Notes under the pieces: generated by a model
Told to the model about the DNA's origin: nothing
The model's database searches: none
What the model saw: only the letters and a program-made list of their open reading frames with translations
Shown: positions 18,367 to 26,918 of the stretch, piece after piece
Numbering within the stretch: the first letter of the stretch is position 1
How the letters are laid out: every line of letters begins with the position of its first letter
Position numbers and translations under genes: made by a program
DNA from: an uncultured Bacteroidales bacterium
Lineage (GTDB): Bacteria; Bacteroidota; Bacteroidia; Bacteroidales; F082
Assembly: GCA_905234455.1 (NCBI GenBank)
Contig: CAJOIH010000002.1
Span: 1-64,000 of the forward strand
Length of the DNA stretch: 64,000 bases
Direction of reading: 5' to 3'

Positions 18367-20069
18367 TGGATACTTTATTGAACTTAAAAGACTTAGCAAG
18401 TGATTTGGTTAATAAATACCAATCAGTGTTTACAGGCGAAGAAATCCAACTCCCGATAGAATTCAAACAAAGAGTTAAAAGCATCAATAGTAACAGTATT
18501 GAATATCAAAAATACTCTGCTATTGTTTCAACTAAAGGAGTTCAAAAGGGGGTATTAAATATTTATCTCCCGAATCAATGGTTCTATATTGCTTCATTTT
18601 TTACCGCGTATTATAATGAGTTGCAAAAATATAAACAAATTGCGACAGTACTGTTTTCTACAGACAGACTCAAAACATTGAAAGGAGGTTCTTTGACGAC
18701 CACTGAAAAAAACACGCTCACCAATAGATTTAGTGCTGACAACTCTGGTCTAATAGAAAAGTTTGTAACAGATTATGATTGGTGGGGAGGTGGAAAAACC
18801 ATTGACCGAGCAGATTTTTATGTATCTCCCATCTTGAATTATGCTAAATTAGTGAATGCCACCCAATCATATGTAGCGGATTTATGTGCATTTTTAGCAG
18901 AAAATGATGATTTGGTAAGCCTTTTATATAACACAATCAGTGAACAAGGAGATGTTTCAAGACAATCATTAACAATTAGTATCGATTTATTTAAAAAGCA
19001 CCCTCTCCAGCAAATCTTCTACGGTGCTCCAGGCACGGGCAAATCCCATAGAGTCAAAGAGATTATCAAAGAACACGGCATTGATGAGAAGGAGCAAGTC
19101 ATCCGCACGACCTTCCATCCTGATAGCGATTACTCCACTTTCGTGGGCTGCTACAAACCTATCATGAAGTCCGTGCCACAAACCTACGTGGTGGAAGGCA
19201 ACGAGAAACCCGTGATGGCCGACAAAGATAACCAAGCCACCAAAGACGAAATCGTTTACGACTACACGCCACAAGCCTTTGTGCAAGCCTACACCAAAGC
19301 ATGGACTACGGACAAGCCCGTCATCCTTGTGATTGAGGAAATCAACCGTGGCAACTGCGCACAAATCTTCGGCGACATCTTCCAACTCTTGGACAGAGGT
19401 GACGACGGCGTTTCAGAGTATGAAATTAAGCCCGACAAGGCCTTGGAAAACTATCTGAAGGAGTATTTTGCCGCTTTCGATGATTTGGATGAACAAATCA
19501 AGACAGGCAAAATCATGAAGCTGCCCGCCAACCTCTACATCTGGGCCACCATGAACACAAGCGACCAAAGCCTCTTCCCCATCGATTCGGCATTCAAACG
19601 CAGGTGGGAGTGGAAGTATATCAAGATTGCCTGGCCTTACAAGAAAAACGAAGACGGCTCCTTCAAAAAGGATGAAAATGGAGAGAAGGTTCACATCAAT
19701 TACTCGATTGAAGGCGGTCACGATTGGTGGGCGTTCCTGCAACAAATCAACGCCATCATCGACAAAATGACCAATTCGGCCGACAAACAATTGGGCTATT
19801 TCTTCGCCAAGGCGAAAGACGACATCATTTCATACGACACCTTCGTTTCGAAGGTCTGCTTCTACCTCTGGAACGACATCTTCAAGACCTACGCCCTCGA
19901 TGAACAACAAGGCGACTTGTTCAGCTATAAAGATGAAGAAGGCCAGAAAAAGCAGCTTACATTCCCCGCTTTCTATGACGGCGACGGAAATGTTGTTCCA
20001 GACGTGGCAAGACAGTTCATAGAACATGTGATGGCATGGAACACGGAAGGCAAGAAAGAGAATAGTTGA
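18366..20069 (+). CDS. McrB-like AAA+ NTPase (LlaJI R1-like restriction subunit)
   Basis: 'QIFYGAPGTGKSHRVKEI', 'VILVIEEINRGNCAQIFGDIFQLLDR', 'IWATMNTSDQSLFPIDSAFKRRWEWKYI'; ATG overlaps upstream TAA. Confidence 0.85.
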   Translation: MDTLLNLKDLASDLVNKYQSVFTGEEIQLPIEFKQRVKSINSNSIEYQKYSAIVSTKGVQKGVLNIYLPNQWFYIASFFTAYYNELQKYKQIATVLFSTDRLKTLKGGSLTTTEKNTLTNRFSADNSGLIEKFVTDYDWWGGGKTIDRADFYVSPILNYAKLVNATQSYVADLCAFLAENDDLVSLLYNTISEQGDVSRQSLTISIDLFKKHPLQQIFYGAPGTGKSHRVKEIIKEHGIDEKEQVIRTTFHPDSDYSTFVGCYKPIMKSVPQTYVVEGNEKPVMADKDNQATKDEIVYDYTPQAFVQAYTKAWTTDKPVILVIEEINRGNCAQIFGDIFQLLDRGDDGVSEYEIKPDKALENYLKEYFAAFDDLDEQIKTGKIMKLPANLYIWATMNTSDQSLFPIDSAFKRRWEWKYIKIAWPYKKNEDGSFKKDENGEKVHINYSIEGGHDWWAFLQQINAIIDKMTNSADKQLGYFFAKAKDDIISYDTFVSKVCFYLWNDIFKTYALDEQQGDLFSYKDEEGQKKQLTFPAFYDGDGNVVPDVARQFIEHVMAWNTEGKKENS

Positions 20070-20077
20070 TTGGCATT

Positions 20078-21244
20078 ATGGGCAAAGCGGTAACCATACA
20101 AGACAAGGAGTATCTGGAGTGGATAAAGGATTTAGGCACCCGCTTCCGCCAGAGTCAAATCAAGGCTGCGGTGAAGGTGAACGAGGAGATGCTCCGTTTT
20201 TATTGGGAGTTAGGCCATGACATCGTGGAAAGAGATGCCGAGAACCACTATGGCAGCCGGTTCTTCTCTATATTGAGCCATGATTTGAAAGAGGCAACAT
20301 CCACGACATCAGGTCTGTCGGAGAGAAACATCCGATATGCCAAAGATTTTTATTTGCTTTATAATCAAGAAGTTGGAATTTTGCAGCAACCTGCTGCAAA
20401 ATCTGACCTTGTGGATGTTACCAAAAACGAGGAAAATTTGCAGCAACCTGCTGCAAAATCCAATGATACAATTCTGCCTCAACTTGTGGAGCAAATCAAA
20501 AGTGAAATATTCTCAGTCCCGTGGGGGCACCACATGTTGCTCATTGACAAATGCAAAAACGCTCCGCAAAAAGCACTATTCTTTGTCCATCAAACGGTGC
20601 AAAACGGTTGGAGCCGCAACATGCTGCTCAACTTTCTCGACACCGACCTCTACGAACGTCAAGGAAAAGCGCTAACAAATTTCTGCCGCACCCTGCCTGA
20701 AGAAACGAGCGATTTGGCACAAGAACTGACAAAAGACCCATACGACTTCGCCTTCACGGGTATCACAGGACGTTACAACGAACGCCTGTTGAAAGACAAG
20801 CTGCTCAACAACATCACACAATTCTTGGTAGAATTAGGCACAGGCTTCGCATACGTTGGCAAAGAATACCGTTTACAGATAGGTGACACGGAGAACTTCA
20901 TTGACCTGCTGTTCTACAATCTGAATTTGTCGTGCTACGTAGTGATTGAAGTGAAAATCGGCAAGTTCGAGTTTGCCGATGCCGGACAGCTCGGAGGATA
21001 TGTCGTGGCGTGCAACCACCTATTGAAGAAAGAAGAACGCGACAATCCCACCATCGGCATCCTGATTTGCAAGGAGAAAGATAACCTTGTGGCTCAATAT
21101 GCATTGGAAGCCAGCAGTCAGCCTTTGGGCATTTCGGAGTACGAACTGGCCAAACTCTATCCGGAGAAAGTGGAAGGCACCATCCCGACCATTGAGGAAA
21201 TAGAACAGAATTTGAGCGAAAGAATTAAAAACGACAAGGACTGA
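20078..21244 (+). CDS. DUF1016 (YhcG-like) PD-(D/E)XK nuclease family protein (second)
   Basis: 'IKAAVKVNEEMLRFYWELGHDIVERD', 'FIDLLFYNLNLSCYVVIEVKIGKFEFADAGQLGGYV'. Confidence 0.88.
   Translation: MGKAVTIQDKEYLEWIKDLGTRFRQSQIKAAVKVNEEMLRFYWELGHDIVERDAENHYGSRFFSILSHDLKEATSTTSGLSERNIRYAKDFYLLYNQEVGILQQPAAKSDLVDVTKNEENLQQPAAKSNDTILPQLVEQIKSEIFSVPWGHHMLLIDKCKNAPQKALFFVHQTVQNGWSRNMLLNFLDTDLYERQGKALTNFCRTLPEETSDLAQELTKDPYDFAFTGITGRYNERLLKDKLLNNITQFLVELGTGFAYVGKEYRLQIGDTENFIDLLFYNLNLSCYVVIEVKIGKFEFADAGQLGGYVVACNHLLKKEERDNPTIGILICKEKDNLVAQYALEASSQPLGISEYELAKLYPEKVEGTIPTIEEIEQNLSERIKNDKD
20379..20401 (+). repeat. In-frame palindrome ttttgcagca-acc-tgctgcaaaa inside DUF1016 gene (copy 1)
   Basis: Perfect 10-bp arms; encodes LQQPAAK. 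Confidence 0.8.
20437..20457 (+). repeat. In-frame palindrome tttgcagca-acc-tgctgcaaa inside DUF1016 gene (copy 2)
   Basis: Perfect 9-bp arms; encodes LQQPAAK again. Confidence 0.8.
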
Positions 21245-23478
21245 TGTATATCATTTTTGAGGAACATCAATATGCTGCCGAAGATGTCAAAGTAGCCCTG
21301 CACGGTATCAGCGAGTTGCAAGACATCAACAAAAACGTCAGCGTGAGCTATGTGGGTTATTACTACGAGCCCGCCATACCCGATTGCGTGTTCATCCTCC
21401 CCAAGGTTCTGCTCAACGACAAAGATCAATTGGTGGTTGGACCTAATACGACTATCGACCCAAAAGAAATCATCACACCAAAAGGACAGCAAAAACACTT
21501 GACCAAAGAATACCGCAAATTCTTGTACGAGTTTGCCGTTTGGATTTACAGGACCATTGCCGTTTACCATCAGCACAAACCCGATTCACAGGCCATCTAT
21601 TACCGTCGTCTGCCGCGCTCTGGTAAGGGAATGCGACATCAAGCCAACACCTATCTTGACATCATCCTCTCCCTCATCCAATTCAACCAAGAGAACCAGG
21701 AATTCTTTCTCTACACGGTCAAAAACAACCACTCGGGCCACAACAAAATCAATTGGACCCGAACCATCTCACATTCCGAAACCTTCCTTCAGAACGGCAC
21801 GCCGATTTATCTGGATCCCGTCAACCGCAAACGGCAAATCAATTTCGACGAAGAGCTGTTCGTCATCTTCTTCTCCATCCTTGATTATGTCAACCGCGAG
21901 TATGGTTTCCGCACACCTATCAATATGCAATATGAGTTGCTCTCCCCGTCACAATTTGAGACCTATCGCAAAGGCTACGGCAAGAGCAGGCTGAAAGAAA
22001 TCCGATACAAGTATTTCTCCGACAAGGCGGTGCTGCTATGGGAACTCTGCTATGCTTTCTTCGACAACACCTATCTGCTTGCCGTCAATACCGACAACAA
22101 GGAATACCTGCTCGCCAAGAAATACAACATCATCTTTGAAGCCATCATTGACGAGTTGATTGGCACTTCTCACGATGCCATCCCACCTGGATTGGCCGAC
22201 CAAGACGACGGCAAGCAAGTGGACCACATGTATACCGATTTGGCACTCACCTCGCACCAAAATCGAGAAGTGTACTACATCGGCGACTCCAAGTATTACA
22301 AGATGTCGACGGCCATAGGAAAGCCTTCCGTTTCGAAGCAATACACCTATGCCCGCAATGTGATACAATGGAACATTGACTTGTGGAAAGACAATGAAGA
22401 AGGGCGACGGATGAAAAGTGAGACCGAAAAAAGATTCAAAGACATAAGGCTGCGCCCTGATTCGCCCAACGAGGGTTATGACATCATACCCAATTTCTTC
22501 CTTTCCGCTTTTGTTGACGACCAACCCACCTACGACCGAGGCACTGATGCCGAAGGGAACGATTTGAATGTCAAATCCCGTGAAGAGACCTATATCTCCA
22601 CCCAATTCGACAATCGCCTCTTCGACCGCGACACCTTGCTGTTGATGTATTATGACATCAATTTCCTTTTTGTCGTCCGGATGTATGCACGAAACAAGGA
22701 ATCGGAGAAGGCGCAATGGAAGTCACATGTTAGAACCATTTTCAGAAAGAAGATCCAAGAAATGCTGGCGTCCAAGTTCCAATTCTATGCATTTGCTCCC
22801 AAGCCATCCACCTACGCCAAAGGCTTTATGGACAAAAACCTGAAGAAACTGATTGGCAAGGTATTCAGTCCGTTCGCCCATGAAGAGGTGTTTGTGTTGG
22901 CATTGGAAAACACTGAAAACGAACAAGAAAGGCAGGAAAACGAGGCGTTGTTGTTGGAGCTCAAAGAGCATTTCTTTGTGACAAAGCCGGGAAATTTCAC
23001 ATTAGGTCAAGACCCGACGGCAACCTTGAAGTGTTTGGGATACACGAAGGGTGCTGAAAAGACAGATGAAAAAACAGATTTGATGTTGCTATCTACCATC
23101 CAAGCCAAAGTTAACCCAAACACTGCAGCATTTAAGAATGGAACCGCTGCCACTTTTGTTTCGGGTCATACTCCGAACAAAGCCATAGACCTGCAACGAT
23201 TAAAGTATTTCGCTCCTATCATTAATCATGAAGTTGTTGGGGCTTATGAGATAGTGTCCGTTGGCGTCACTTATGTTGACGATCCGAAGCATCCGATGCG
23301 ACTGCTGTTTAAGTTAAGTAACTATCGCAAATTCAATAAGATGTTTGTCTTTGGCGTAAACAATGCTGCTTCTTCGGGTATTACACTCAATCCGTCTCAA
23401 CTTGCCAAATACCTTGAGGAAAAACCTTCACAAAACAGTTTCGTCTTTGCTTTTGAGGAAGCTCAAGACAATGGGTGA
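21244..23478 (+). CDS. LlaJI-family-like restriction endonuclease (R2-like)
   Basis: 744 aa; PD-(D/E)XK-like 'KQVDHMYTDLALTSHQNREVYYIGDSKYYKM'; follows McrB-like gene in an operon with two C5 methyltransferases. Confidence 0.7.
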   Translation: MYIIFEEHQYAAEDVKVALHGISELQDINKNVSVSYVGYYYEPAIPDCVFILPKVLLNDKDQLVVGPNTTIDPKEIITPKGQQKHLTKEYRKFLYEFAVWIYRTIAVYHQHKPDSQAIYYRRLPRSGKGMRHQANTYLDIILSLIQFNQENQEFFLYTVKNNHSGHNKINWTRTISHSETFLQNGTPIYLDPVNRKRQINFDEELFVIFFSILDYVNREYGFRTPINMQYELLSPSQFETYRKGYGKSRLKEIRYKYFSDKAVLLWELCYAFFDNTYLLAVNTDNKEYLLAKKYNIIFEAIIDELIGTSHDAIPPGLADQDDGKQVDHMYTDLALTSHQNREVYYIGDSKYYKMSTAIGKPSVSKQYTYARNVIQWNIDLWKDNEEGRRMKSETEKRFKDIRLRPDSPNEGYDIIPNFFLSAFVDDQPTYDRGTDAEGNDLNVKSREETYISTQFDNRLFDRDTLLLMYYDINFLFVVRMYARNKESEKAQWKSHVRTIFRKKIQEMLASKFQFYAFAPKPSTYAKGFMDKNLKKLIGKVFSPFAHEEVFVLALENTENEQERQENEALLLELKEHFFVTKPGNFTLGQDPTATLKCLGYTKGAEKTDEKTDLMLLSTIQAKVNPNTAAFKNGTAATFVSGHTPNKAIDLQRLKYFAPIINHEVVGAYEIVSVGVTYVDDPKHPMRLLFKLSNYRKFNKMFVFGVNNAASSGITLNPSQLAKYLEEKPSQNSFVFAFEEAQDNG

Positions 23479-23512
23479 AATTCAAGGTTTTGCATCTTTA
23501 ATTAGTAACCTC

Positions 23513-24009
23513 ATGACCGACCACCTCACCCCAGCCCAGCGCCACCTCGTGATGTCGCACATCCGCAGCCGCAACACCAAACCCGAACTGAAAGTGCGCC
23601 AGTGGCTGTGGCACCACGGCTATCGCTACCGCCTCAACGTGAAAGGCGTCCCAGGGAAACCCGACATCGTCATGCGCAGCTACCATACCGCCATCTTCGT
23701 CAACGGATGCTTCTGGCATGGACACGAGGGCTGCTGTAAAATACCCCAAACCAACACCGAGTTCTGGATCAACAAAAGCAGCGCGACCACCAAAACTACC
23801 AGCTCCTCAAAGACAACGGCTGGCAAGTGATCGTCATCTGGGAATGCCAACTCCACCCCGACCGCATGGAACGCACCATGTGCGAAGTGGAACTCCAACT
23901 CAACGAAAAACTACTGTCGCTCTACCAAACACACAAACCCTTCGTCTACCGCCAAAACGACGAAACCGACCACCTGCCAATGGCAGCGGAAGACTTGAAA
24001 AAAAATTGA
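23513..24009 (+). pseudogene. vsr: Very short patch repair (Vsr) endonuclease, frameshifted near 23770
   Basis: Frame 1 'HLTPAQRHLVMSHIRSRNTKPELKVRQWLWHHGYRYRLNVKGVPGKPDIVMRSYHTAIFVNGCFWHGHEGC'; continues in another frame 'QRDHQNYQLLKDNGWQVIVIWECQL'. Confidence 0.85.
23974..23993 (+). repeat. 20-nt repeat ctgccaatggcagcggaaga (copy 1, vsr 3' end)
   Basis: Identical to 27594-27613; contains palindrome ctgcca-a-tggcag. Confidence 0.7.
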
Positions 24010-24083
24010 CATCCGGAAATACTTGAACGGAAAGTTGGCCAAAGACGGTGTTCAACTGTTTTAAAAAATATTTCAAAATAGTA

Positions 24084-24113
24084 TTGACAATTAATAAAAA
24101 AGTGGTATCTTTG
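24084..24113 (+). promoter_or_regulatory. Putative promoter TTGACA ... TATCTTTG
   Basis: Strong Bacteroidales consensus; resembles 25509-25537. Confidence 0.6.
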
Positions 24114-24164
24114 CAGCGAGATACAAGGTGAACTGTGTTTTACAAAGTCTAAATTTAAAATGAT

Positions 24165-24365
24165 ATGAAAAATATAGTTACCTTTGCACAAAACGAAACG
24201 TGTTTTAACGCACAATTACAAATGGATACAAACGAACATAAAACAGCACACCCTTGTGGCTACACCCATGAGCAAATGGAGGCTTCGCTTCAAACGGCGG
24301 AAGCAGACTATCAAAACGGTCGCTGTGTAAACCACTCTTCCATTTGCGAGCGTTATGGCATATGA
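24165..24365 (+). CDS. Small hypothetical protein with antitoxin-like C-terminus
   Basis: 'HEQMEASLQTAEADYQNGRCVNHSSICERYGI'; downstream of a good promoter. Confidence 0.35.
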   Translation: MKNIVTFAQNETCFNAQLQMDTNEHKTAHPCGYTHEQMEASLQTAEADYQNGRCVNHSSICERYGI

Positions 24366-24580
24366 AAACCCATATTCACAATTGCCTTTTTTTCATCACC
24401 TCAATTTGGGATTGCCGACAGGGAGGAGAAGCGTTTTGAGGGCGCGTAAAAAAATCTGACACCCCACCGAGATTTGTGTGTTTTTATTATTTTTGTGAAA
24501 AATATTCATGCCAGAGTTAAGATTGGCGACACTTCAAGAACTCTAACAACAAGACAAACACCAAAATTACTGAAGGCTAC

Positions 24581-25435
24581 ATGCCCTTCATGGGCCATCA
24601 GACCTACTACCGCATAGTGGGTGAGCCATCCGAAAAAACACCCCTGCTGCTGCTTCACGGCGGACCGGGAAGTACACACAACTATTTCGAAGTGCTCGAC
24701 TGCATCGCCGACACCGGACGGCAAGTCGTCGCATACGACCAGATAGGCTGCGGCAACTCCTACCTCGACGGACACCCTGAACTGTGGACGCAGAAGACCT
24801 GGATTGACGAGCTGATCGCCATCCGCAAACATCTCCACCTCGACACGGTTCACCTCCTCGGACAGTCGTGGGGCGCCATGCAGGCCATCGCCTATGCCAT
24901 CGACGAGAAGCCCGCGGGCATCAAGTCACTCATCCTTTCCTCCGGCCATGCTTCCAGCAGCCTGTGGGCCAGCGAACAACATAGGCTTATCAAAGAGCTC
25001 CCGGAAGAAGACCAGGAAGCCATACGCAAGGCGGAAGCCGCTGGCCAATGGGATTCGCCTGACTACCTGCGCGCCAACGACCATTACTACGAACAGTTTG
25101 TCATCAGCGTCGATGAGCATTCGCCCGAGTGCCTGCGCCGTCCGAAACGCGCTGGAGCAGAAGCCTATCTCTACGGCTGGGGCCCCAACGAATACCAGCC
25201 GCTCGGCAGCCTGAAGGCTTTTGAATACACCGACCACCTGCATCTCATCACCCAACCGACACTCATCTGCAGCGGAACACGCGACATCTGCACCCCCGTC
25301 GTTGCCGCCTCGCTCTATGAACATATCCCCGGCAGCCGTTGGCACCTGTTCCGCAAGGCACGTCATACCTGCTTTGTCGATGCCCACGAGGAATACTGCA
25401 AAGTGCTTATCGACTGGCTCGAAGAAAACGATTAA
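24581..25435 (+). CDS. Proline iminopeptidase-family alpha/beta hydrolase (S33)
   Basis: 'LLLLHGGPGSTHNYFEVL', 'VAYDQIGCGNS', 'LLGQSWGAMQAIAYA', C-terminal 'RHTCFVDAHEEY'. Confidence 0.88.
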   Translation: MPFMGHQTYYRIVGEPSEKTPLLLLHGGPGSTHNYFEVLDCIADTGRQVVAYDQIGCGNSYLDGHPELWTQKTWIDELIAIRKHLHLDTVHLLGQSWGAMQAIAYAIDEKPAGIKSLILSSGHASSSLWASEQHRLIKELPEEDQEAIRKAEAAGQWDSPDYLRANDHYYEQFVISVDEHSPECLRRPKRAGAEAYLYGWGPNEYQPLGSLKAFEYTDHLHLITQPTLICSGTRDICTPVVAASLYEHIPGSRWHLFRKARHTCFVDAHEEYCKVLIDWLEEND

Positions 25436-25438
25436 GGT

Positions 25439-25486
25439 ATGGCAAACCATCGCGTCATCGGCATCGGAGAAACCGTCCTCGACATC
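25439..25486 (+). pseudogene. 16-codon 5' stub resembling a PfkB-family sugar kinase start
   Basis: 'MANHRVIGIGETVLDI' then abrupt switch into the promoter of the downstream ATPase cassette. Confidence 0.5.
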
Positions 25487-25508
25487 CAAAAAATATTCCA
25501 AAAAAATA

Positions 25509-25537
25509 TTGACAATAATAAAATAACCGTATCTTTG
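25509..25537 (+). promoter_or_regulatory. Putative promoter TTGACA ... TATCTTTG for the AAA/DUF4143 gene
   Basis: -33/-7 elements; upstream AT tract also matches the 24084 promoter. Confidence 0.6.
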
Positions 25538-25594
25538 CACTGCAAAAAAGATCGAAAAATGAGACAAAATTTGCAGTGTTAAATATCTAATTCA

Positions 25595-26911
25595 ATGATT
25601 ATCAGTAGGAATAAGTATATCAAAGAACTCATAGACAAGCGCTGGAATGGCAAAGTAAAAATCATCACCGGCATCCGTCGTTGTGGCAAATCGTTCCTAC
25701 TGTTGACCCTCTACAAGGAATACCTCAAGGCCGAAGGAGTGGCCGACGACTGCTTCGTGGAAATAGCGCTGGACAAACACGCCCACCTTAAGTACCGCAA
25801 TCCTAATATGCTATATGACTACGTCCTCAGCCGTACCCAGGATATGACAAAGCGCTACTACGTGTTTATCGACGAGATACAGTTGTCGTTCAAGGTAAAA
25901 TACCCCGACCTAGACGAAAGCCAGGTGCCCAAGGAAGACCAAGAGATGCTCTATATCACCTTTTACGATATACTGATCGACTTAATGGAACGTAGCAACC
26001 TGGACCTCTATGTCACAGGCTCGAATTCCAAGATGCTCTCCAAGGACATCGTCACCAACTTCCGCGACCGTGGGTCGGAAATCAAGGTATTCCCGCTCTC
26101 GTTCAAGGAGTATTATCCTGTTTCGGGTCTCGAAAAGGCCGACGCATTGGAAGAATACCTCACCTATGGCGGTATGCCGCTGGCAGTGCTGGAAAAGGAC
26201 GAGGCCGAAAAACGCAAATACCTTAAAGGGCTGCACAAACGGGTCTATATCAAGGATGTCGTGGAGCGTTACAAACTGAAAGACGATGAAGTGCTGGAGT
26301 CGTTGATTGACGCTTTGTATTCAGCGGTCGGTTCACTGTCCAATCCTCACAAAATGGCCAATGCGGCAGGCTCGCTGATGAAGCGCAGCACTTCCGACCA
26401 CACCATCAAAAACTACCTGGATTATGTGGAGGATGCCTACCTGTTTGCAGGTGCCAGACGCTACGATGTGAAAGGGAAACGCTATTTCGAGAACATCCAG
26501 AAATACTACGCGATGGACACAGGCTTGCGCAATGCCAAACTGAACTTCCGCCAGCAGGAGAAGTCGCACCTGATGGAGAATGTGATCTTCATCGAGCTGC
26601 TGCGTAGAGGCTATAGCGTAGATGTGGGCATGGTGGAGGTAACCACCGTGAAGGAGGGCAAGAAACAGCAATCGCAGTATGAGATTGATTTCATCGTCAA
26701 CACCGGGCGCGAAAAGGTGTATATCCAATCGGCCCTGAACGTGGACACCGAAATCAAGCGCAACCAGGAGACCTTCTCGTTGAAAAACACAGGCGACTTT
26801 TTCCGCAAGATAGTTATCCTCGACGGGAACGCAAAAGCATGGACAGACGAAGACGGTATTACCTATATAGGAGTCATACCTTTTTTGTTGGGAGAGCAGG
26901 AAATAAACTAA
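25595..26911 (+). CDS. AAA family ATPase with DUF4143 domain
   Basis: 'IITGIRRCGKSFLLLTLYKEY', 'VFIDEIQLS', 'LYVTGSNSKMLS', 'FPLSFKEYYPV', C-terminal DUF4143. Confidence 0.9.
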   Translation: MIISRNKYIKELIDKRWNGKVKIITGIRRCGKSFLLLTLYKEYLKAEGVADDCFVEIALDKHAHLKYRNPNMLYDYVLSRTQDMTKRYYVFIDEIQLSFKVKYPDLDESQVPKEDQEMLYITFYDILIDLMERSNLDLYVTGSNSKMLSKDIVTNFRDRGSEIKVFPLSFKEYYPVSGLEKADALEEYLTYGGMPLAVLEKDEAEKRKYLKGLHKRVYIKDVVERYKLKDDEVLESLIDALYSAVGSLSNPHKMANAAGSLMKRSTSDHTIKNYLDYVEDAYLFAGARRYDVKGKRYFENIQKYYAMDTGLRNAKLNFRQQEKSHLMENVIFIELLRRGYSVDVGMVEVTTVKEGKKQQSQYEIDFIVNTGREKVYIQSALNVDTEIKRNQETFSLKNTGDFFRKIVILDGNAKAWTDEDGITYIGVIPFLLGEQEIN

Positions 26912-26918
26912 TAACTAT

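Noticed and set aside
24010-24063. Short frame IRKYLNGKLAKDGVQLF* after vsr
   Set aside because: Looks like a gene-end remnant but too short to assign
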